Source of the DNA: Puia dinghuensis
GTDB taxonomy: Bacteria; Bacteroidota; Bacteroidia; Chitinophagales; Chitinophagaceae
Length of the DNA stretch: 23,818 nt
Assembly (NCBI GenBank): GCA_026224995.1
Contig: JAMFRX010000674.1
Location: forward strand, 1 to 23,818
Reading direction: 5' to 3'
The notes beneath the pieces were generated by a model. The model saw only the letters and a list, made by a program, of their open reading frames with translations, was not told where the DNA came from and ran no database searches. Position 1 is the first letter of the stretch, and the number at the start of each line of letters is the position of its first letter. Positions 7,697 to 16,036 of this stretch are shown here, piece after piece. Position numbers and translations under genes: made by a program.

Positions 7697-7864
7697 ATCT
7701 GGTAGTTTTATTTTCTAATGTCGTACTTCCTTAAACAAATGTTGCATGTGTCATTTACGAACAGCTTTTGTATCAAAACCGTACATTATACCCATACTTC
7801 ACCCCTTAAATCCCCTATAACTCAACAGTTATCACCCTGGCACCAAATATGTCCGACAATTACC

Positions 7865-10243
7865 ATGCTGAAAAATTTTTTCAAGGTCGCCGGCCGGAAC
7901 CTCCTCCGCCACAAGACCTATAGCCTGCTCAACGTCCTGGGGCTGTCCCTGGGCATCGCCTGCATCCTGATGCTGAGCCTGCACGTAAAAGAAGAGCTCA
8001 GCTACGATAAAAATTTCCCCAGGCACGACCGCATCTACCGCGTAGGCTCCACGGAATGGTCCAAATCCTCGCCGCCCCTGGCAGGCGAGATGATGAAATA
8101 TTTTCCGGAGATCAATAGCTTCGCCCGCTTCTCCGACGATGGAACCAATGTCCTGCATACCGTCGACGGGAAAAAGGCAAGGCTCAAAGGTTATTTTGCC
8201 GACTCCTCCGTCACGAAGGTCTTCGACCTGCAGCCAGTGGCAGGCGACCTCACCACTGCCCTCTCTACCATCGGCTCCATCGTGATCACCCGCTCCGCAG
8301 CAGTACGCCTCTTCGGCAAGGCCGACCCCATCGGCCAGAAGCTTACTTACAACGATCACTCGGATCTATATGTCAAGGGAGTCATCGAAGACCTCCCGGC
8401 CAACACTCACCTGCAGTTCGATTACCTCATGCCCATGACCGTCTTCTATAAATATGTCGGCGGGGACGGCGTCAAAAGCAAGAACTGGATGTTCGGCTGG
8501 ACCTATATTCTCCTCAACCACCCCCAGGACATCACCAAGGTCCGCGCCCGCCTAAAAGATTTCTGGACGGCTTACCGCAGCGATTACAGCAAGGATAAAG
8601 CCGTAGCAGACGCCGCCAAAGCCCGGCTCCTGGCGGTTACCGATATCCACCTCCACTCCAACCTTATCCAGGAGATGGGCCCCAACGGCAGCATCCTCTA
8701 TATCTATATCTTCATCGCCGTCGCCGTCCTCATCGGCCTCATCGCCTGTATCAATTTCGTCAATCTCTTCACTACCCAGGCGCTCAAAAGATTGAAAGAG
8801 GTCGCCGTTCGCAAGGTCCTGGGCGCTCCACGTTCCCAGGTGATCGCCCAATTCCTGGGCGAAGCCTTGCTCCTCGCCGTCGTCTCCGGCACCATCGCCA
8901 TCCTCCTTTGCCAGGCCGCCCTTCCCTTCTACAACGATCTCACCGCCAGACAAGTTACACTCACCTGGTTTTTTCAGCCGGCCAACCTGCTGCTGATCGC
9001 CACCCTGGTCTTTACTACCGGCCTGCTCTCAGGGCTGTTCCCCGCCCTCCTGATCTCCGGCTTCCAACCCGCCGCTTCCCTCAAATCCAATAAGACACCC
9101 GGCTCCCCCGCCTCTTTCCTGCGGAAAAGCCTGATCGTATTTCAATTCGTCGCGGCCGGGTTCCTGATCATCTCGACCCTCCTTGTCTACCGCCAGATGA
9201 ATTTATTCCATGACCAGCAGCTGGGATTCGATAAGGAACAGGTTGCCGTCATTAGCTATTATGGGGATTTTAAAGAAAAGCTGCTCAACCACCCCGACCT
9301 CATTAGAACGGAGCTCCTTTCCAACCCGAACGTTCTTTCCGTGGGGTCCTCTTCCCAGCTCATCGGCGACGGCCTTAGTGTGGAAGATGTAGTCCCGGCC
9401 CATCCGGAAGCAGGCAGGATGTATCCGGATGTCAACGTCATGCGCATCGACGAAAATTATCTCGAGGTGCTCCATATCCCACTGGCCGGCGGACGCAATT
9501 TCTCCCGCGCCTTCCACGACTCGGCCGCGTTCATTGTAAACGAAGCTGCCGTCAAAGCGCTTGGCCTCCAACAGCCGCTGGGCGCCGACGTGGTCAATAC
9601 CACGGATCAGCTGCAAGGCAAGATCATCGGCGTAGTAAAGGATTTTAATTTTGTTTCGCTGCATAGCCAGATAGGGCCTCTCGTGCTCGAATACCGGCCG
9701 CAATGGACCGAAAACCTGCTCGTCAGGATCAAGGCCGGCAAGACGCCGCAGACCATCGATTGGCTGCAGCATAAGGTAGCCCAGCTTGCGCCCAACACCC
9801 TCTTCAACTATGGCTTCCTGGACGACCATATCTCCGGCCTCTACCGGAAAGAAGATAATATGAGCACGATCCTCAAAGTTTTTTCGGTATTCTCTATCCT
9901 GATCTCCTGTCTGGGTCTCTTCGGCCTGGCGGCCTACGCCGCAGAGCTGCGCACCCGGGAGATCGGCATCCGCAAGGTCATCGGCGCCAGCACCGCAGGC
10001 CTGGTCCGCCTGCTTTCCCTGGATTTTATGCTGCCCGTGCTGATCGGCAACCTCCTGTCCTGGCCACTGGCGGCATGGGCCGTCCACTCCTGGCTCATGG
10101 AGTTCACCTACCGCATAGCTATCGGCTGGTCTGTATTCGCCATCTCCCTGATCCTGACACTTACCGTAGCCCTGCTCACCATCGGCTTCCGCTGCTGGCA
10201 GACAGCACGCGCCAACCCGGTCAAGAGCCTGCGCGCGGAATGA
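7865..10243 (+). CDS. FtsX/MacB-like ABC transporter permease, stand-alone (second copy)
   Basis: A 792-residue paralogue of the permease at 2740-5184. The start is placed at ATG 7865 (MLKNFFKVAGRNLLRHKTYSLLN), the usual N-terminus of the family; an in-frame ATG at 7718 would add 49 residues (MSYFLKQ...) that look like translated intergenic DNA. TM1 lies at about 20-42, a periplasmic domain follows, then three TMs beginning with the segment ILYIYIFIAVAVLIGLIACI, then TM5 (SLIVFQFVAAGFLIISTLLV), a second periplasmic domain and three C-terminal TMs. The coupling motifs are EVAVRKVLG and EIGIRKVIG. The protein ends ANPVKSLRAE. No cognate ATPase is near. It is divergent from the DUF4097 gene, and its last 23 nt overlap the 3' end of the convergent fucosidase gene. 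Confidence 0.91.
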   Translation: MLKNFFKVAGRNLLRHKTYSLLNVLGLSLGIACILMLSLHVKEELSYDKNFPRHDRIYRVGSTEWSKSSPPLAGEMMKYFPEINSFARFSDDGTNVLHTVDGKKARLKGYFADSSVTKVFDLQPVAGDLTTALSTIGSIVITRSAAVRLFGKADPIGQKLTYNDHSDLYVKGVIEDLPANTHLQFDYLMPMTVFYKYVGGDGVKSKNWMFGWTYILLNHPQDITKVRARLKDFWTAYRSDYSKDKAVADAAKARLLAVTDIHLHSNLIQEMGPNGSILYIYIFIAVAVLIGLIACINFVNLFTTQALKRLKEVAVRKVLGAPRSQVIAQFLGEALLLAVVSGTIAILLCQAALPFYNDLTARQVTLTWFFQPANLLLIATLVFTTGLLSGLFPALLISGFQPAASLKSNKTPGSPASFLRKSLIVFQFVAAGFLIISTLLVYRQMNLFHDQQLGFDKEQVAVISYYGDFKEKLLNHPDLIRTELLSNPNVLSVGSSSQLIGDGLSVEDVVPAHPEAGRMYPDVNVMRIDENYLEVLHIPLAGGRNFSRAFHDSAAFIVNEAAVKALGLQQPLGADVVNTTDQLQGKIIGVVKDFNFVSLHSQIGPLVLEYRPQWTENLLVRIKAGKTPQTIDWLQHKVAQLAPNTLFNYGFLDDHISGLYRKEDNMSTILKVFSVFSILISCLGLFGLAAYAAELRTREIGIRKVIGASTAGLVRLLSLDFMLPVLIGNLLSWPLAAWAVHSWLMEFTYRIAIGWSVFAISLILTLTVALLTIGFRCWQTARANPVKSLRAE

Positions 10244-12680
10244 TCCCCTTCAACAGGTAGAGCTGCCCCTTTTTCGTATGCAGCACCAACACCCAGCTCC
10301 CACCTGCCTTGCTGGATCGCTGTCCCGTCCCCTCCAGCCGCAGCGGCACCGCGGTCCTCACCCGGCAAACCCCGCCTTCCCGGGACAATATACCGGCCAT
10401 GACTACCCGCCCCTTCTCCCAGTTGGCACCGACAACGAATCCGCCTCTCGCCACCAGGCCCGTGAAAGCGCCGTCGAACCATGCCTTGGGCAAAGCCGGC
10501 AGCAAATGCACATCGCCGTCCTGGCTTTGCAGCAGCATCTCGGCTATCCCCGCCGTCCCCCCGAAGTTCCCGTCTATCTGAAAAGGTGGATGCGCATCAA
10601 AAAGATTGGGATAAGCCCCTCCACCGGAAAGCCGCACGTCATTCTCCCGCGTGAGCCGCAGCAGGTTCCGGAACAGCCGGTAGCTATGCTCCCCATCCTG
10701 CAGCCGCGCCCATAAGTTGACCTTCCAGGCCATGCTCCAGCCCGTGCCCTCGTCACCCCGCAGCTCCAGCGACCGCTTCGCCGCCGCCGCAAGAGCAGGC
10801 GTCTTGCTAACCGAGATCTCATCCGCCGGATACAACGAGTAAAGGTGCGAGACATGCCGGTGATGCGGATCGGGAGAAGCATAATCTTTATACCATTCCT
10901 GCAGCTGCCCCTGCGCTCCCACCTGGTATGGAAAAAGCCGAGACCTCGCCGCGCTTATCCGAGCCGTAAATGCCGTATCACCGCCTAGCACCTTTTCCGC
11001 CGCCAGCAGGTTGTCGAAGAGATCCCTGATGATCCCCATATCCATTGTAGTGGCGATAGACACGCCTGCCACCTTCTTCTCACCATAGATGAACTCATTC
11101 TCGGGCGACATGGATGGCGCCGTCACCAGCCGGCCCGTCCCATTAGGAATCAGCCAGTCCAGCATAAACCTCGCCGCCCCCTTCATCAATGGGTAAGCCG
11201 TATCCCGTAAAAAACCCAGGTCACCGGTATACCGGTAGTGCTCCCAGAGCTGCCGCACGATCCACGCGCCACCCATCGGCCAGTTGGCCCACTGGGGATC
11301 GCCCTTGCCCCGGTCGCCTACCGGCGTAGCCAAAGCCCAGATATCCGTATTGTGGTGCACCACCCACCCATCCGCGCCATAGAATTCCTTCGCCGCCTTC
11401 CTTCCGGTCACGCTCAAGGCCTCGACCAACCCAAACAAAGGCTCGCCCATCTCCGTTAGATTGCATTCCTCCGCCGGCCAATAGTTCATCTGCACAGTGA
11501 TGTTGCTGGTATAGTTGCTGCTCCAGGGCGCCCGCAGCTCCGCATTCCAGATCCCCTGCAGATTGGCAGGTACACCCGGCGTTCTGGAGCTGCTCATCAG
11601 CAGGTAACGGCCATACTGAAAATACAACGCCTCCAATGCGGGATCGCTTCCCCCCTTCGTATATGCTGCCAGCCGCTCGTCCGTAGGCAGCTTGGCTTCT
11701 TCTCCCGAAATTCCCAAGCGCAACGCTACCCTGCCAAAATAATACTGTACGTCGGCCTGATGATCGCTCCATATCGCCGGATATCCTTTCGCAACATCCT
11801 TGTTCAGCCACTCCGCCGCCCGCTGATCGGCATTCCCAACAGTCGACTTGTCGTAGCCATTGAATCCCGTAGCCATGGAGACATACAGCACGAGCTCCGA
11901 AGCCCCCCTTACCTGGATACCGTCGGCATCCGCCCTCACCTCACCATCGTGGTTCACTGCCCTCATGGACATCGCCCATCGCATCCCCCTGGAACTGTCG
12001 CCCCCATATACTACCGGGTCCTGACTATCTACATAATTCGGCTCCACATGGGAAGGCGCCCGCCCGGACATGGTCCAGCTGCTGCCCGCTGCAGCAGTCG
12101 AAAAGTGAAGCAGGCTTGTAGCGCCAAGATGCAGGTTCAACGCCTGCGGCCGGCTGCTGGTCCACCTGATCACCAACACCTGATCCGGCGCCGAAGCAAA
12201 CACCTGCCGGGTATAGTCCACCCCGTTGACAGTATATTTCGTCGTTGCCATCGCATCAGTAAGGACCAGGTCACGGTAATAACCCGTAGCTGCCCCGCCG
12301 TCGAAGTCCTGGTGAAGGTGCAGATCACCCAACGGCAAATAGCTTTCGGACCAGATGCCCTGCATCTTCTTCGCCAGCAACGTTGCCTGCGGGTAGTCTT
12401 CCGCGAACAACGCCTTGCGCAATGCCGGCAGATACTGGCTCGCCCCGGGATTGATGCTATCGGGCACCGGACCACCGGACCACAATGTCGCTTCGTTCAG
12501 CGCGATCCGCTCGTCGCCCACGCCACCGAAGACCATAGCCCCCAGCCGGCCATTGCCCACCGGTAAGGCTTCCGTCCATACCGCCGCCGGCTGCCGATAC
12601 CAAAGGCGGTCCGCTGGCAGCTGTGCAAAAAGCCCGGTGATATTCAACACGAGCCCTCCTAATAAGATGATCGCTCTCAT
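10221..12680 (-). CDS. GH95-family glycoside hydrolase (alpha-L-fucosidase-like)
   Basis: An 819-residue protein with a signal peptide ending near LFAQ (residue 20). The N-terminal beta-sandwich opens with the GH95 hallmark LWYRQPAAVWTEALPVGNGRLGAMVFGG and ALNEATLWSGGP. The (alpha/alpha)6 barrel carries YTSNITVQMNYWPAEECNL, WVVHHNTDIW, SMSPENEF and DAHPPFQIDGNFGG. By comparison with the bifidobacterial 1,2-alpha-L-fucosidase AfcA, Glu527 (SPEN) is the general acid and Asp703 (QIDGNFG) the catalytic partner, while Asn393 matches the first catalytic Asn. The second Asn is Thr395 here. The family hydrolyses alpha-L-fucosides, or alpha-L-galactosides in some members, with inversion of configuration. 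The length is typical. There is no SusC/SusD pair or other polysaccharide-utilisation gene nearby, so the glycan source is unknown. The 3' end overlaps the permease gene by 23 nt. Confidence 0.92.
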   Translation of the reverse strand: MRAIILLGGLVLNITGLFAQLPADRLWYRQPAAVWTEALPVGNGRLGAMVFGGVGDERIALNEATLWSGGPVPDSINPGASQYLPALRKALFAEDYPQATLLAKKMQGIWSESYLPLGDLHLHQDFDGGAATGYYRDLVLTDAMATTKYTVNGVDYTRQVFASAPDQVLVIRWTSSRPQALNLHLGATSLLHFSTAAAGSSWTMSGRAPSHVEPNYVDSQDPVVYGGDSSRGMRWAMSMRAVNHDGEVRADADGIQVRGASELVLYVSMATGFNGYDKSTVGNADQRAAEWLNKDVAKGYPAIWSDHQADVQYYFGRVALRLGISGEEAKLPTDERLAAYTKGGSDPALEALYFQYGRYLLMSSSRTPGVPANLQGIWNAELRAPWSSNYTSNITVQMNYWPAEECNLTEMGEPLFGLVEALSVTGRKAAKEFYGADGWVVHHNTDIWALATPVGDRGKGDPQWANWPMGGAWIVRQLWEHYRYTGDLGFLRDTAYPLMKGAARFMLDWLIPNGTGRLVTAPSMSPENEFIYGEKKVAGVSIATTMDMGIIRDLFDNLLAAEKVLGGDTAFTARISAARSRLFPYQVGAQGQLQEWYKDYASPDPHHRHVSHLYSLYPADEISVSKTPALAAAAKRSLELRGDEGTGWSMAWKVNLWARLQDGEHSYRLFRNLLRLTRENDVRLSGGGAYPNLFDAHPPFQIDGNFGGTAGIAEMLLQSQDGDVHLLPALPKAWFDGAFTGLVARGGFVVGANWEKGRVVMAGILSREGGVCRVRTAVPLRLEGTGQRSSKAGGSWVLVLHTKKGQLYLLKGIIPRAGS

Positions 12681-12745
12681 AACCGAAAAGATAATGATTT
12701 TTATACCGGACAGCCTATCTTAGTGCGGTAATTGTTGTTTCCCTC

Positions 12746-13651
12746 ATGAACACCCCTTCTCTCGCGCTCATCTTCCTCTTGTTGTGGTCCCCGCTCCGGG
12801 GCCCCGCTTTCGCTGCTCCGGTAAGTAACCACCCCGCCTCCACCCCCCAACAAGCCCTCGAACTCCTAAAAGATACCGCCCTCCCCGACTCCAGCGCCTG
12901 GTGGCCTAATATAAAGCTGCCTCTGTTCGTCGCCAACCTCAAAGCCAACCTCCTCTTCCCGCTGAAGATCTATCAGGGCAGCAATACCAATTTCTGCGGT
13001 TATGCCGCACTGTCATACCTGCCGCTGCAGGATGACCCCCTTGCATATACCCGGTTCATGCTCTCGCTATATACGGATGGAAAGGCAAGCTGGAACGGCA
13101 TCCAGTTTCATCCCTCGCCGGAGATCCACCGGGCAGCCGGAACCCTGCGCTTCAAGGGTATCCTCGATATCCGCCCCGCCGACCAGCTCTGGTTCCTCGT
13201 CCTGGCCGACCACTTCCGAAGCTATCTCAACTTCTTCAACCGCCGCTTCCACCCCGGCGCGGAAGACACGTTCTGGGCCGCCGTCAGCTACGGCAAGTTC
13301 AACCGCATGATCCGCCAGCTCTTCGGCTACCGCGTCGAAGCTCTCGGCTCAGACCTCATTCGCCCCGGCTTCGACGATCTCTATGAATACCTCCGGAAGG
13401 CCGTACAATCTCCCGGAACGACATATCTCTATGTCAACAATACCTACCTGCACAAAAAAAACCACAACAAGTTCAAAGGCAGCTTCCCCACCCACTTTAT
13501 CGTCCTCAACGACATCCATAGGATTCCAGGCGAGACGGACATGGTGAATATCATCTATTGGGACTATGGCGGCCGTACCCTGCGCCAGGTCAGCCTCCGC
13601 TTCCTGAAAAAGATCATCTTCGGCGTCACCCATTGTACCCCACCCGCATGA
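12746..13651 (+). CDS. Exported papain-like/C39-like cysteine peptidase candidate, family not recognised
   Basis: A 301-residue protein that I cannot assign to a named family. It begins with a signal peptide (MNTPSLALIFLLLWSPLRGPAFA, cleavage near residue 23). In the mature part, QGSNTNFCGYAAL gives Gln77 and Cys84 in the arrangement used by papain-fold and C39-like peptidases (oxyanion Gln followed by the nucleophile Cys-Gly). FPTHFIVLND supplies His250 and IIYWDYGG supplies Asp273, completing a possible Cys-His-Asp triad in the right order. The gap between Cys and His (about 165 residues) is larger than in plain C39 domains and contains a well-folded insert rich in aromatic residues. The stop overlaps the start of the lipoprotein gene (ATGA), so the two are coupled. 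A TATCTTAG element, one base off the -7 consensus, lies at 12716-12723. The enzymatic role is inference from motif order only. Confidence 0.7.
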   Translation: MNTPSLALIFLLLWSPLRGPAFAAPVSNHPASTPQQALELLKDTALPDSSAWWPNIKLPLFVANLKANLLFPLKIYQGSNTNFCGYAALSYLPLQDDPLAYTRFMLSLYTDGKASWNGIQFHPSPEIHRAAGTLRFKGILDIRPADQLWFLVLADHFRSYLNFFNRRFHPGAEDTFWAAVSYGKFNRMIRQLFGYRVEALGSDLIRPGFDDLYEYLRKAVQSPGTTYLYVNNTYLHKKNHNKFKGSFPTHFIVLNDIHRIPGETDMVNIIYWDYGGRTLRQVSLRFLKKIIFGVTHCTPPA

Positions 13652-14262
13652 TGCTCCCCTCGTCCCTATACCGCACCCTGGGCCTCGCCGCAATCGCCTT
13701 GCTGCTGCTGGCTACCTCCTGCGCCCGCCTCAACATCACTAACTACTACCACCGGCACCGGGCCAGCCTGGATGGCATAGAAGAGAACTACCGCAACGCC
13801 TTCCACAACAAACCGTTTTCCATCGAGTTTACCGACCGCTCTTTCAACCGCGTCTCCCTGGAGCTGGTCACCGACACCTTGACCTATATCTACGAATACC
13901 AGATCGGCGAACCCCGGCTGCAGGATACCCTCCTCAAATTCGGCTACGACACTACGGCCATAAACTGGCTTGTCCGCACCATGCGCTCCAGGGAATGCAC
14001 CTGGATCGACAACCTGGATTACTATTCGGAAACCGCCAAACACTCGCTGATCTACATCTCCCTCTGGCCACGGGCCTTCAACTCACCTTTCGTGAATAAA
14101 AAATATTATATCCTCACCTATTTCCAGCAGCCGCAATATTTCGACAGCGAAGGCCGCCTCCTGGTGGGACACAGGCTCAGGCGTATCCGTAAGATCAATG
14201 GAGATGTCTACCACCGCATAAACGATAGGGTATGCTATACTATTTCGGATAGATTTCGCTAG
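13648..14262 (+). CDS. Lipoprotein of unknown function, coupled to the cysteine peptidase candidate
   Basis: A 204-residue lipoprotein with a basic and hydrophobic signal sequence (MMLPSSLYRTLGLAAIALLLLATSC) and lipobox ATSC, lipidation at Cys25. The mature domain (about 26-204) is rich in aromatic, Tyr and Arg residues (TNYYHRHRASLDGIEENYRNAF, YYILTYFQQPQYFDSEG) and looks like one small alpha/beta or beta-rich fold; I do not recognise it. The start is the ATG overlapping the upstream stop codon (ATGA); the in-frame reading before it lies inside the peptidase gene. Tight coupling to an exported cysteine-peptidase candidate suggests it is a partner, inhibitor or immunity-like protein at the membrane, but nothing in the sequence proves this. 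Its TAG stop is only 3 nt from the stop of the convergent epimerase gene. Confidence 0.75.
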   Translation: MMLPSSLYRTLGLAAIALLLLATSCARLNITNYYHRHRASLDGIEENYRNAFHNKPFSIEFTDRSFNRVSLELVTDTLTYIYEYQIGEPRLQDTLLKFGYDTTAINWLVRTMRSRECTWIDNLDYYSETAKHSLIYISLWPRAFNSPFVNKKYYILTYFQQPQYFDSEGRLLVGHRLRRIRKINGDVYHRINDRVCYTISDRFR

Positions 14263-14265
14263 GAG

Positions 14266-15261
14266 CTACTTGACTCCCCAGCCATCAGGCAATTTCTCGG
14301 TGATCTCAATGTTGCCAAATTCCTGGCTCTGACGGGCGCCTACCTTTCTGGCCCATGCAGCCATTCTGGCAATGCCTTCCTTCAGCCCAATGCCGGAAGG
14401 CTCTCCAAATACCCTTCGCGATTTCGAATGGTCGGAATAGGCATGCATGACTTCATTGCGCGCGCTAAGATGCGTGATATCGGGATGAACGCCGAATTCT
14501 TCGCTTACCACCGTCGCAAGCGCATTTACCGTATAAGGCTCGTCGGCGCCCACATTAAAAACCTGGTTGTACGCAGCGGGCGTATCCACGGACCGGGCGA
14601 TGGGAATTGCCACGTCGTCGATATAGCTGAACGCACGGCTCTGCTCTCCGTCGCCAAAAACAGTCAGCGATTTCCCCTGCATCAGCTGATTCATGAAAAT
14701 GCCGATGACATTCCTGTACTTATCCCCGATGTTCTGATTTTCGCCGTAGACATTATGCGGCCTGAAAACCACGTAATTCAAGCCGAACATTTCGTGGGCA
14801 GCCCGGAGGTCCAGCTCCACTGCATATTTACTGACGCCATATGGATCTTCCGGCTCGGGTGTCATCTCTTCCGTCATAGGAAGCTGACCCTTCCCATATA
14901 CCGCAATGGAAGACGTAAAAACAAAACACTTCACCTTATGCTTCACCGCCGCATTGATCAGATTGACGCTACCGATTAGATTGGTAGTGTAGTTGAACCG
15001 CCGGATAAAGTGGGACAGACCCTCGGCCGCATACGCGGCAAGATGATATACGTAGTCGAATCTGTATCGGTCGAAGAGCTCGGTAACAAGCGCATGGTCC
15101 GTCACGCTGCCCTGCACGAATGTCGTTCCTTCCGGGATATGATCCTCGAATCCACCGCTCAGGTCGTCCAGTACTACCACCTGATGGCCCATGGCCAGGC
15201 AATGCTTCACCACATGAGAACCTATAAATCCCGCTCCACCCGTAATTAATGATGTTGACAT
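14266..15261 (-). CDS. NAD-dependent epimerase/dehydratase (extended SDR, UDP-glucose 4-epimerase-like)
   Basis: A 331-residue extended short-chain dehydrogenase/reductase. The Rossmann motif TGGAGFIG lies at 7-14, the adenine-ribose Asp pair at LDDLSGG (32-33), and the active site is Ser117/Ser118 (TSSIAVYG) with Tyr141 and Lys145 (YGVSK). FRPHNVYGENQNIGDKYRN and FGDGEQSRAFSYIDDVA are the nucleotide-sugar binding parts of UDP-hexose epimerases and dehydratases. The likely role is interconversion of an NDP-sugar for envelope or capsule glycans; the exact sugar is uncertain. The start is placed at ATG 15259-15261. The GTG eight codons upstream overlaps a TATCTTTG -7-like element and is disfavoured. 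The gene follows the DUF1345 gene by 33 nt and has no downstream spacer before the convergent lipoprotein gene. Confidence 0.9.
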   Translation of the reverse strand: MSTSLITGGAGFIGSHVVKHCLAMGHQVVVLDDLSGGFEDHIPEGTTFVQGSVTDHALVTELFDRYRFDYVYHLAAYAAEGLSHFIRRFNYTTNLIGSVNLINAAVKHKVKCFVFTSSIAVYGKGQLPMTEEMTPEPEDPYGVSKYAVELDLRAAHEMFGLNYVVFRPHNVYGENQNIGDKYRNVIGIFMNQLMQGKSLTVFGDGEQSRAFSYIDDVAIPIARSVDTPAAYNQVFNVGADEPYTVNALATVVSEEFGVHPDITHLSARNEVMHAYSDHSKSRRVFGEPSGIGLKEGIARMAAWARKVGARQSQEFGNIEITEKLPDGWGVK

Positions 15262-15284
15262 GTTGTTTTTTTGATTAAAGTGCA

Positions 15285-15292
15285 CAAAGATA
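15285..15292 (-). promoter_or_regulatory. Possible -7 promoter element (TATCTTTG) of the epimerase gene
   Basis: Read on the minus strand, TATCTTTG matches TAnnTTTG exactly and lies 23 bp before the ATG at 15261, in the 33-nt gap after the DUF1345 gene. It would give a leader of roughly 17 nt. No clear TTTG -33 box is seen, so the call rests on one motif. Confidence 0.35.
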
Positions 15293-15294
15293 GG

Positions 15295-15978
15295 TCAGCC
15301 TTTAAGATCTACTACTACATTTATCGTGAGCGCCACGATCACCGTATTAAATAGGAAGGAGATCATCCCATGTACCAGCGCCACACGGCGGATAAGCCGC
15401 GAAGAGATCTCTATATCGGAGACCTGGAAGGTCATGCCGATGACAAAGGAGAAATAACAGAAGTCGAGGTAATCGGGCCAAAGCTCATTGGGGATCTGCA
15501 GCCCTACGGTATGCGTATCGGGGTCCAATGGATGATCGCCGTAATACAGCAACGCGTACCGGTAAGCGAACATGGTATGCAGCAGGATCCAGGAACAGAT
15601 GACCCCGGTGAGATAGATAAAGGTCTCCATCCCCTTCCTCAGCATCCAGTTATCCTTGTTCTGCAACAGGAGCAGGACCCCCATCATGCTGCCTATGATC
15701 GCCACCAGCACGATAAAGAAGACCACGATCCTGCCCGCATCCTCCTGCTTGGCCAATACCCGGATCTGACGCGGCCGCATCGTGGAAAAAATGATCCCGC
15801 TTATGATGATCATACAAATGCTAAAACAATCCCAGCCGATCATCACCCGGGTCATGCCCTCCATATGCACAGGATACAAGGCCACGGAAATTATCGTGGC
15901 AACGGCAAAACTGATGAGCAGCTTGTAGATGGAAGGAAGCCGGTGAACCCAAGACGGACAATTGAAATACTCAGCCAT
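15295..15978 (-). CDS. DUF1345-family integral membrane protein
   Basis: A 227-residue membrane protein with several hydrophobic segments: LLISFAVATIISVALY, MIGWDCFSICMIIISGII, VVFFIVLVAIIGSMMGVLLLL, a segment around YLTGVICSWILLHTMFAYRYALLYY, and a C-terminal one ending ALTINVVVDL. The C-terminal half has the DUF1345 signature: HTMFAYRYA, PDYLDFCYFSFVIGMTFQVSDIEIS and an RRVALVHGMISFLFNTVIVA segment. The family is widespread and has no established function. The start is ATG 15976-15978 (MAEYFNCP); the longer frame to 16038 would overlap the divergent iron-sulphur subunit gene and adds a non-family N-terminus. It is followed 33 nt downstream by the epimerase gene. Confidence 0.88.
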   Translation of the reverse strand: MAEYFNCPSWVHRLPSIYKLLISFAVATIISVALYPVHMEGMTRVMIGWDCFSICMIIISGIIFSTMRPRQIRVLAKQEDAGRIVVFFIVLVAIIGSMMGVLLLLQNKDNWMLRKGMETFIYLTGVICSWILLHTMFAYRYALLYYGDHPLDPDTHTVGLQIPNELWPDYLDFCYFSFVIGMTFQVSDIEISSRLIRRVALVHGMISFLFNTVIVALTINVVVDLKG

Positions 15979-16036
15979 GCAGCAAATTAAATAGTTCTTC
16001 CGAATTAATGCTAAATTGATGTCAAATTCCATTTCC

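Noticed and set aside
7817..7832. Inverted repeat ATAACT-CAAC-AGTTAT upstream of the second permease
   Set aside because: The arms are only 6 bp with a 4-nt spacer, and such repeats are expected by chance in a 170-bp gap. It does not resemble the palindrome of the first permease.
7718..7864. 49-residue N-terminal extension of the second permease
   Set aside because: The extension has no homology-like pattern and lies in an AT-richer divergent intergenic region. The family N-terminus (ML-N-FK-A-RNL) begins at 7865.
9203..10087. 294-codon open frame on the minus strand inside the second permease gene
   Set aside because: It is antisense to a well-conserved permease frame, shows no domain, and long antisense frames are expected in GC-rich coding DNA with this codon bias.
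11760..12566. 268-codon plus-strand open frame opposite the fucosidase gene
   Set aside because: The translation is Arg/His/Pro-rich with no recognisable motif, and the opposite strand encodes a complete GH95 protein.
15262..15285. GTG start adding eight residues to the epimerase
   Set aside because: The GTG lies next to a TATCTTTG promoter-like element and the added residues precede the usual start of the Rossmann domain.
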